Translations under genes and position numbers: made by a program | Part shown: positions 1 through 5,439 of the stretch, piece by piece | How positions within the stretch are numbered: position 1 is the first letter of the stretch | How the letters are laid out: each line of letters begins with the position of its first letter | The notes under the pieces: generated by a model | What the model was told of the DNA's origin: nothing | Databases searched by the model: none | The model's input: only the letters and a program-made list of their open reading frames with translations | From: Methanosarcinaceae archaeon | GTDB taxonomy: Archaea; Halobacteriota; Methanosarcinia; Methanosarcinales; Methanosarcinaceae | Assembly: GCA_020793555.1 (NCBI GenBank) | Contig: DQIO01000167.1 | Location: forward strand, 1-5,439 | DNA length: 5,439 bases | Reading direction: 5' to 3'

Positions 1-1687
1 CGATTAATGGGAAAACGTAAAGAGTAATGGTCTCATCTTCCGGCGGCTTTTCGAGATCCTCGAAGATAATGTTTGCACGCTGTCCGATCTCTATTGGGAA
101 GTATGTACCTTCAACCTCGTCCATCAATTTTTGTGCATAACTGTTGCTTCTGTCATCATATTGTGATGGTGCACTTGACTTTATATGTACATAATACAAA
201 TTCACACCGTCATTGTGAAGTTGCGATGCAATCTCCAGACCCGCATCATAGGATGTTTCAATTCCGCCATCTGATATGATAATTACATCCAGTTCCCCGA
301 CTTCATTTTCCAGCCACTGCTGTGCTATAATAAGCCCCTGGTCCAGTGATGTAGTACTACTGTCACCAGGTGTTAATTTTGATATATCCTGTTCAAGCTT
401 AAAAACATTAGAATCCGAACTGAGTGGTACAAAACCACCTGATACATCTAGGCCAGTGCTACCAAATGCGATCACACCTGCAAATGCATCTCTCAAATTT
501 TCATTTTGAAGCGTGAATATAGCGTTGCTTAAAATATCACCCTGCGTTCCGTGTGCGGATGTACTTGGTGACACATCAAGTACCAGCACCACACTCCTGC
601 CGCCCCGCCAGTCAGTCGGTTTCGACATCACAGGCAGCAGTTCTTCAAATGACGAATCAAGATAATCACCGTAATTATACGCACGCTCGCCGCCGGCAAC
701 AACAAGACCATTTCCATCTGTCACGTATTTCTTAAGCGTCTTGACATCGTTCTCAGACAGGATATTAATGTGCTTATTGTCAAGCACAACAACTTTTTTG
801 TCATCAATATTGGAAAATCCGCCATTTGTTGAAACATCATACAGGTCAAATAATATCTTAGCAAGTGGTGATTCTGTATTATCGGCTATCAACTGTATCT
901 TTGGTTTTGGAACTGCATATATGGATTTGTAGAACTTGTTGTTTATGTGATCCCTGTCCGTGCCGGAAGGCGTCAGGGTCACACTGATCGTATGTGCTCC
1001 AAGTGATTTGAATGTATAAGGAACAGGCAGAGTTTTTGTGCGGGTTGTTTGAGTATAGGAACGGGTCCGTGCCAGTTCATCATCAACGTACACCTTGATA
1101 TTATAGGAAATTTCATCATCTTCCGCCTGTGAAACAATCACGTCGAACTGATTCTCATTTCCAATGACAACCGTCTTGTCCCCCTTAATTTCAACGCTCA
1201 TGTCATTCATTGCGAGTTCAGGTTTAACCGAATACACAGTCGTCCCCGTTTCCTTCGCGAACTTGAACGCATCTTCCAGCGTCTTACCGTAATTATTGTT
1301 GCCGTCAGTTACAAGCACGATCTGGTTGTCACCCCTTGAATACTGTACTATCGCGTCCCCTATCGAAGTCTTATCTCCACTAACTGTGACAAGTGTTGTC
1401 GGTGTCTGTGCAGTGAGTGCTTCATATATTCGGGATGCAGTACCTTCTTCAAACAACTGCATGCTGGCAGTTTCATCAGAGATAATGACAAGATTTGGGG
1501 TCTCATCCATTGTTGTCTTGCTGACAAGAGTATAGGGTGATGCCAGTGCGATAATAAGCAGCAATGCGATAACGAACCTTGATTCAACAAGTCCTGTCTT
1601 TGCACCTTTTTTGATCAGGTAAATACAGATAGCCAGCACCGGAAGGATTAGCCACAGCATTTGTGGGTTTTCGAGTGGAAGCGTCAT
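1..1687 (-). CDS. Large membrane protein with two VWA domains and a split GATase1-like domain (3' end missing)
   Basis: The frame is open from an ATG at 1687 to the left edge: 562 codons with no stop, so the C-terminus is missing. The first half resembles the preceding BatA-like protein. There are two membrane segments (about residues 11-25 and 37-56) joined by a basic loop. A short VWA domain follows (about 65-155; DETAS at 71-75, TDG at 127-129), then a beta-rich linker (about 163-258). A GATase1-like segment (about 263-358) contains GGERAYNYGDY and ends in EELLPV. A full-size second VWA comes next (about 365-545), with DVSPS at 371-375, TTS near 445 and SDGG at 472. In related large VWA proteins the second VWA is inserted in the GATase domain, so the rest of that fold and a C-terminal membrane helix probably lie beyond the window (inference). 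The only visible cysteine, C21, is in the first membrane helix, so the GATase part shown has no nucleophile. The start overlaps the upstream stop (ATGA). Role: probably an envelope partner of the MoxR ATPase; substrate unknown. Confidence 0.9.
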   Translation of the reverse strand, partial: MTLPLENPQMLWLILPVLAICIYLIKKGAKTGLVESRFVIALLLIIALASPYTLVSKTTMDETPNLVIISDETASMQLFEEGTASRIYEALTAQTPTTLVTVSGDKTSIGDAIVQYSRGDNQIVLVTDGNNNYGKTLEDAFKFAKETGTTVYSVKPELAMNDMSVEIKGDKTVVIGNENQFDVIVSQAEDDEISYNIKVYVDDELARTRSYTQTTRTKTLPVPYTFKSLGAHTISVTLTPSGTDRDHINNKFYKSIYAVPKPKIQLIADNTESPLAKILFDLYDVSTNGGFSNIDDKKVVVLDNKHINILSENDVKTLKKYVTDGNGLVVAGGERAYNYGDYLDSSFEELLPVMSKPTDWRGGRSVVLVLDVSPSTSAHGTQGDILSNAIFTLQNENLRDAFAGVIAFGSTGLDVSGGFVPLSSDSNVFKLEQDISKLTPGDSSTTSLDQGLIIAQQWLENEVGELDVIIISDGGIETSYDAGLEIASQLHNDGVNLYYVHIKSSAPSQYDDRSNSYAQKLMDEVEGTYFPIEIGQRANIIFEDLEKPPEDETITLYVFPLI

Positions 1688-3564
1688 AGTTCACCCCGTT
1701 TTCGTATAATGAGTATCTCAAGCAGCATCAGAAGGAATGCGCCTGCTATCAGGTAGATGTCAAGGTCCTTTTTAGCAGTGTAGGTCGTAGCCCTTACAAC
1801 ACTTGGCTTAGTCTTTGAAAGAGAGCGCTCGATAACATCTGACGCATCCACGGTCGTATCCGATTCCCTGTCGTTGTATAGGTTGACCGCAATCCTCTTG
1901 CCTGCCACCTCGTAGATGCCTATCTCGTCATACAGCACGCGGTTCCCCGACATTGCGCCGCTTGGTGCTGTATAATCCTGGGCTTTTGAAAGTGCTGTGA
2001 TCGCGCCGGTCTTAACATTGTAGTCAGAAATGTCTCCTGCTCCACCAAGCCAGCCAATAAGTTTTGCCCAGAATACAGGATATTCGGGCAGGTTGTGGAA
2101 ATTACCCCATGCGTCTTCTCCGAGTGCATCGTTAAGTCCAAAATATACAACCGTGCCGTCACCAATTGGCTTGTAGGCGAGTATGGGTATATTATTCTCT
2201 GTAGCCACAAGTGATGTGGAATCACTTCTGGGAGTTACGTTAAGGTACTTGTACACCGCAACCTCATCGAATTTCATGTCTTCAGTAAGCCGTGTAGCCT
2301 GTACAACTTCAAGGGATACGCCGTCAGTTTCATCTGTGACTTCCAGTGGTTTTACAGGCAGCAGTTTGAACAGGTCAAAATCTGCCACATCAGGTGCGAG
2401 CGCATCGCTTGCAATGAACACAACCTTTCCGCCCTTCTTGTTTATGTAACCATCAAGTATTGCAATCTCATCTTTTGTCAGGGCAGTGTCCTTGTTTGCG
2501 ATAATAATCACATCATATTTGTTTACATCAGAAGTGACACTATTTGCAGTTGTGGTTTCAGTATTCGGGATGAGTGAAAGCGCGGTTTTTGAAGGCAGTT
2601 TTGTATAATCGGAAATCAGTAAAATACGCTGTTCTGTGGTTTTAGGGATCGAAATGTAAGCTATATTGTCAACCATCAGACTGTCCGCATTTGCCAGATT
2701 CACTTTAGTAATTCCGGTACCGAGATTTGTAAGCATGAACTGTTTTGTTGAACGTGCCGAAATGTCCAATGTCATTGTTTTGGAAACGTCATCATTCCCA
2801 TTTGCACTTATTTCGATCTTCGCATTTTCAGACGTACTCTTGTAATTCTTGATAATGCAGTTATAGGTATATCCCGAATCACCGGCTTCGAGCCATCCGT
2901 TGATAATTCCCACATTATCTGCGCTCTTTCCGACTTTGACAAATGTCAATTTTAGACCATAGGATTCTGCAAGGTTTTTTGCAGTCACAGGGTCATCGCC
3001 ATCCCAATTCGTGAAATCGGAAATAACAATGATCCTGCCGCCTTCATCAGACAGGAGGCGCATTCCGCTTGATATTGCCATTGAAAGATCGACAACCGTA
3101 GCCTTTGGTTGCAGTTTTTCAAGCACGTCATTTGTACCTGATGCGCCTGAATCCTGAAGTATGACAACAGGCACATTCTCTGCAAGAATGATACTGTTTT
3201 TTTGACTGACATAATCCTGTGCAATCGAGACCGCATCCGCAAAGCGTTCATCTGTTTGCATGCTTGCCGACGAATCTATAATGAGCACAGTATGTTCGCC
3301 GCTAAGCGGTTCTTCAGTTGTGAAGAACGGACCTGCTGCTGCAATTGAGAGAAATATCAAGACAAACAATTGCGTCAGGAACAATGGGTCTTTTATGAGT
3401 CTGGTAATGGATGAATAGAATCGTTTTTTCTCTTCCTGAACCTTCATCAGGAACATCAGGGAAGGGATATGTATCTCAAGTGGTTTTGGATGCAGGAGAT
3501 ACAGTATTATTAAAGGTATAATACTTACAAGCGCTGCCAATGCGAGAATTGTTGTGAACGGCAT
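1684..3564 (-). CDS. BatA-like membrane protein: N-terminal double membrane anchor, VWA domain, GATase1-like domain
   Basis: A 626-residue protein numbered from the ATG at 3564. The first 80 residues match the BatA/two-anchor N-terminal family: membrane helices at about 4-24 and 61-79 flank a basic loop containing HPKPLEIHIPSL and EEKKR. A VWA domain spans about 91-211 with a complete MIDAS: DSSAS at 97-101, T156 and D183 (ISDF). A beta-sandwich-like region follows (about 214-307), then a GATase1-like alpha/beta region (about 312-508) with YDVIIIANK, KKGGKVVFIASDA and LLPV. It ends in a C-terminal helix (about 603-620) and a basic tail, RKRGEL. The only cysteine, C236, lies outside the GATase region, so amidase activity is unlikely. 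The positive-inside rule puts the large domains outside the cytoplasm. A GTG at 3567 is an alternative start; both it and the ATG sit behind a strong GGAGG at 3573-3577. The stop overlaps the next start as ATGA. Family membership is clear from the architecture; the biological role is unknown, and the 'aerotolerance' name of the bacterial family should not be carried over. Confidence 0.93.
   Translation of the reverse strand: MPFTTILALAALVSIIPLIILYLLHPKPLEIHIPSLMFLMKVQEEKKRFYSSITRLIKDPLFLTQLFVLIFLSIAAAGPFFTTEEPLSGEHTVLIIDSSASMQTDERFADAVSIAQDYVSQKNSIILAENVPVVILQDSGASGTNDVLEKLQPKATVVDLSMAISSGMRLLSDEGGRIIVISDFTNWDGDDPVTAKNLAESYGLKLTFVKVGKSADNVGIINGWLEAGDSGYTYNCIIKNYKSTSENAKIEISANGNDDVSKTMTLDISARSTKQFMLTNLGTGITKVNLANADSLMVDNIAYISIPKTTEQRILLISDYTKLPSKTALSLIPNTETTTANSVTSDVNKYDVIIIANKDTALTKDEIAILDGYINKKGGKVVFIASDALAPDVADFDLFKLLPVKPLEVTDETDGVSLEVVQATRLTEDMKFDEVAVYKYLNVTPRSDSTSLVATENNIPILAYKPIGDGTVVYFGLNDALGEDAWGNFHNLPEYPVFWAKLIGWLGGAGDISDYNVKTGAITALSKAQDYTAPSGAMSGNRVLYDEIGIYEVAGKRIAVNLYNDRESDTTVDASDVIERSLSKTKPSVVRATTYTAKKDLDIYLIAGAFLLMLLEILIIRKRGEL
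1691..1697 (-). promoter_or_regulatory. Ribosome-binding site for the large double-VWA gene
   Basis: The minus strand reads GGGGTGAACTATG before the start at 1687. GGGGTGA matches GAGGTGA, the downstream part of the archaeal Shine-Dalgarno consensus, at six of seven bases. Only 3 nt follow before the ATG, which is reasonable because the pairing uses the 3' half of the consensus. It supports the ATG at 1687, which also forms an ATGA overlap with the upstream stop. Confidence 0.6.
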
Positions 3565-4478
3565 CACAATCGCCTCCTGCTGAGTGTGTGGAAGAAAGCA
3601 TCAAAGACAGGTACGTCTGTCGTAAAAGTGTAGAACTCGGCACCAACGCGTGCACAGATATTCTGGACACTGCTGATGTGGTTTTCAAGATGTTTTTGGT
3701 ATTCCGATTTGAAGTTCTTGCTGATGTATGTTTTTAATTCGACATCGGTTTCCATATCCAATAGTTTGGAATGCCCATGCACTTTCAGGTCACTCTCGGC
3801 AGGGTCAAGCACCTGAACAAGTATCAGGTCATGGTCTGCAAGCCTTCGCACTGCTGCGTTGATGGATTCAAGATCGTCCATGAAATCCGAAATGATAACA
3901 ACAAGCGAGCGTGAACGGATCATGCGTCCATAATTTATAATGGATTCATTGGTTGCAGTTTTCCCGTCAAGTTCTATATCTTCCAGACGCTCAAGGGTGC
4001 GTAAAAGATGTTGTCTGCCACGCTGGGGTTTTGTGATGTCAACATTTTCAGCAAATGTTGATATTGCGAATTTGTCATTGTCTTTTGTCACAAGATATGC
4101 AAAACCAGCGGCAAGCATAGCAGCGTATTCGAACTTTGACACCTTGCCAGAGGAATAATCCATACTCTTGCTGGAATCAAGCAGGATATGGGTTGTAAGG
4201 GATTTGTCTTCCTCGAACTGGCGCACATACAATTTTTCAGAACGTGCATAGACGTTCCAGTCGATCGATTTTAATTCATCCCCGGGATTGTACTCCCTGT
4301 ATCCGATAGTATCGATACCACGTCCGCTATGGGTGGAGCGTCGGCTGCCGGCATAGGCAGTGGATACCCGTTTTCTTACCATGAAAGTAAAGCGGTCAAG
4401 CTGCCTGAAAAAATCAATATCAATTTTATGCTTTTTGCCGTTCATTGCAGATGAGTAGATTAACTTAGGTTTGATCAC
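3564..4478 (-). CDS. DUF58 family protein (VWA-like, soluble)
   Basis: A 304-residue protein of the DUF58 family, the usual partner of MoxR ATPases. The family signature lies at about 60-91 (YREYNPGDE, then SIDWNVYARSEKLYVRQFEED). A VWA-like fold follows, with DSSKS at 101-105, a Thr-rich TATNES near 174-179 and ISDFMDD at 196-202, so the MIDAS metal-site residues look intact. A conserved-looking basic stretch, RKRVSTAYAGSRRS, lies at 35-48. No membrane helix is visible, whereas many bacterial DUF58 proteins carry two at the N-terminus, so this one should be cytosolic. The GTG start at 4478 overlaps the MoxR stop as GTGA, and no Shine-Dalgarno sequence is evident before it, so termination-reinitiation is likely. 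An internal ATG at 4445 (codon 12) would give a 293-residue product that still holds the whole conserved region, but it also lacks a ribosome-binding site. The C-terminal SRRRL codons double as the ribosome-binding site of the next gene. The family call is firm. Its role as an adaptor between ATPase and substrate is inferred. Confidence 0.95.
   Translation of the reverse strand: MIKPKLIYSSAMNGKKHKIDIDFFRQLDRFTFMVRKRVSTAYAGSRRSTHSGRGIDTIGYREYNPGDELKSIDWNVYARSEKLYVRQFEEDKSLTTHILLDSSKSMDYSSGKVSKFEYAAMLAAGFAYLVTKDNDKFAISTFAENVDITKPQRGRQHLLRTLERLEDIELDGKTATNESIINYGRMIRSRSLVVIISDFMDDLESINAAVRRLADHDLILVQVLDPAESDLKVHGHSKLLDMETDVELKTYISKNFKSEYQKHLENHISSVQNICARVGAEFYTFTTDVPVFDAFFHTLSRRRL
3573..3577 (-). 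promoter_or_regulatory. Ribosome-binding site for the BatA-like gene
   Basis: The minus strand reads AGGAGGCGATTGTGATG. GGAGG lies 8 nt before the ATG at 3564 and 5 nt before the GTG at 3567. The extended match GGAGGCGAT differs by one base from GGAGGTGAT, expected to pair with an archaeal 16S 3' end. The site is embedded in the last codons of the DUF58 gene, so it can recruit ribosomes independently even though the genes overlap. It does not decide between the two adjacent starts. Confidence 0.75.
4475..4478 (-). other. GTGA stop/start overlap between the MoxR and DUF58 genes
   Basis: The GTG start of the DUF58 gene and the TGA stop of the MoxR gene share these four bases on the minus strand. 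The preceding bases, GATGCTTTTGCAGATCAA, contain no purine-rich ribosome-binding site at a usual distance. The DUF58 protein is therefore probably made by ribosomes that have just finished the ATPase, which would tie their amounts together. This is inferred from the layout. Confidence 0.6.
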
Positions 4479-5437
4479 TTGATCTGCAAAAGCATCTCTT
4501 TGATGACCTGATCTTTCGAGATACCCTGCCTCTCGGACTCAAATGTGAGAATTATCCGATGTCGCAGTATTGGATATGCCATAGCATCGATATCCTCGTT
4601 GCTCACATAATCCCTGCCATGAATAAGAGCGCGTGCTTTTGCAGCAAGTATTAATCCGATCGATGCTCGCGGGGATGCACCGTATTCTATGTGCTTACCC
4701 CATGCACGTGTGGTCATAACAATCTTTATCGCACGCGCTTTAATGTCATCGGCGATAGGCGTGTCACGGACAAAACTCTGGAGATCCAACAATGTTTTTT
4801 TATCAATGACCTTGTTTACCTGTATTATTACAGACTGAGTGTAGCGGTTTACAATTTCAGTCTCATCTTCAAGTGTTGGGTAATCCACAAGTATCTTGAA
4901 CAGGAACCTGTCAAGTTGTGCTTCAGGTAAAGGGAATGTGCCTTCCATTTCAATCGGGTTTTGTGTTGCAAGTATAAAGAACGGCTTGTCCAGTACGAAC
5001 GTTTCATTTCCTGCTGTGACCTGTTTCTCCTGCATGGCTTCAAGCAGTGCGGATTGTGTCTTTGGGGATGCACGATTGATCTCGTCCGCAAGCACGATGT
5101 TTGCAAAGATAGGTCCGGTTTCGAACTTGAACTCTTTTCTTCCGTCTCTTTCCTCAATTATGTGCGTGCCTGTAATATCAGCAGGCATAAGGTCAGGTGT
5201 ACACTGTATCCTGCTGAATTGCAGATCCATTGTCTTTGCGATCGTTGATATGGTGAGGGTTTTTCCAAGTCCGGGATTACTTTCGACAAGTGCATGCCCG
5301 TTAGCGAGTATTGCAATAATGATCTGCTCAACGGTTTCATGCTGACCTACAATGACTTTGCCGATCTCGCTAAAAAGTGCAGTAAACGCCTCCCCTGTAT
5401 TGCGATATGTTTGTGATGTTCCGCCTGTAGAATTCAT
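4475..5437 (-). CDS. moxR: MoxR-family AAA+ ATPase
   Basis: A 320-residue AAA+ ATPase of the MoxR family, which couples ATP hydrolysis to maturation or remodelling of protein complexes together with VWA proteins. Visible motifs, in order: the family N-terminal EIGKVIVGQ (24-32), Walker A SNPGLGKT (53-60), Walker B VLADEINRASPKTQ (115-128), LLEAMQEKQV (131-140), sensor 1 ATQNPIEMEGTFPLPEAQ (157-174) followed by LDRF, and sensor 2 GASPRASIGL (253-262). All key acidic, Asn and Arg residues are present. The first P-loop glycine is replaced by Ser53. Length is normal for the family. The ATG at 5437 is accepted because conserved sequence starts about 23 residues later, but only 2 nt lie upstream, so the ribosome-binding site and promoter cannot be seen and a longer start is not excluded. 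It is the first visible gene of the operon, and its stop overlaps the DUF58 start. 'moxR' is a family name and does not imply methanol dehydrogenase maturation. Confidence 0.96.
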   Translation of the reverse strand: MNSTGGTSQTYRNTGEAFTALFSEIGKVIVGQHETVEQIIIAILANGHALVESNPGLGKTLTISTIAKTMDLQFSRIQCTPDLMPADITGTHIIEERDGRKEFKFETGPIFANIVLADEINRASPKTQSALLEAMQEKQVTAGNETFVLDKPFFILATQNPIEMEGTFPLPEAQLDRFLFKILVDYPTLEDETEIVNRYTQSVIIQVNKVIDKKTLLDLQSFVRDTPIADDIKARAIKIVMTTRAWGKHIEYGASPRASIGLILAAKARALIHGRDYVSNEDIDAMAYPILRHRIILTFESERQGISKDQVIKEMLLQIK

Positions 5438-5439
5438 CT

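Noticed and set aside
73..932. Series of short plus-strand open frames (60-77 codons) over the left part
   Set aside because: They mirror the continuous minus-strand frame, which encodes recognisable VWA and GATase-like segments. The short frames have no family features.
1..1687. Possible frameshift or pseudogene in the leftmost gene, since no stop is visible
   Set aside because: The frame was followed codon by codon from 1687 to position 2 and stays open, with coherent domains throughout. The missing stop is due to the window edge.
4309..4318. Perfect 10-bp palindrome GTATCGATAC, a possible operator
   Set aside because: It lies inside the DUF58 gene, encoding part of the conserved GIDTIGY stretch. 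It is short, occurs once, and is far from any transcription start that can be inferred.
4443..4445. Internal ATG as the DUF58 start
   Set aside because: It has no ribosome-binding site and would leave a 30-nt gap in an otherwise overlapping operon. The GTG at 4478 overlapping the upstream stop is preferred, though N-terminal data could reverse this.
4896..5345. Plus-strand open frame of 149 codons antisense to the MoxR gene
   Set aside because: It lies wholly inside a strongly conserved ATPase gene. Its product is rich in Ser and Cys with no recognisable motif, as expected of a shadow frame, and no ribosome-binding site stands out.
1..5439. RNA genes, CRISPR arrays, insertion sequences, terminators
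   Set aside because: No repeat-spacer pattern, tRNA-like fold, inverted terminal repeats or stem followed by a T-run was seen. All sequence is accounted for by the four coding frames.

Overview
The window is one compact operon fragment. Four genes lie head to tail on the minus strand and fill the sequence from end to end, with no intergenic gap. Read 5'->3' on the minus strand the order is: a MoxR-family AAA+ ATPase (4475-5437), a soluble DUF58 protein with a VWA-like domain (3564-4478), a BatA-like membrane protein with a VWA domain and a glutamine-amidotransferase-like domain (1684-3564), and a second, larger membrane protein with two VWA domains split around an amidotransferase-like segment (1-1687). 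The last gene runs off the left edge. Adjacent stop and start codons overlap at every junction (GTGA, TGATG, ATGA), so translational coupling is likely. No promoter or terminator is visible: only 2 nt lie upstream of the first gene and the last gene is incomplete.

The organism is most likely a euryarchaeal methanogen of Methanosarcinaceae type. This is inferred from the MoxR-DUF58-VWA-VWA/GATase gene order, the style of the proteins, a moderate base composition judged by eye, and ribosome-binding sites that resemble GGAGGTGAT, the complement of the archaeal 16S 3' end. Nothing in the window is diagnostic at genus level.

How the genes may work together: MoxR ATPases are AAA+ chaperone-like enzymes that pair with VWA proteins, where metal-dependent (MIDAS) VWA domains act as substrate or partner adaptors. 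Here the ATPase and the DUF58 protein have no membrane segments and should be cytosolic. The two downstream proteins have N-terminal membrane hairpins with basic loops. By the positive-inside rule their VWA and amidotransferase-like domains lie outside the cytoplasm. Both amidotransferase-like regions lack the catalytic cysteine and so are probably binding modules. The two membrane proteins share a domain order and look like ancient paralogues. The module probably assembles or remodels a cell-envelope complex. The actual substrate cannot be read from the sequence.

I saw no mobile element, RNA gene, CRISPR array or long repeat. The main points of interest are the paired, catalytically dead VWA/GATase proteins, the degenerate shortened first VWA of the larger one, the topological split of the system across the membrane, and a variant P-loop in the ATPase.
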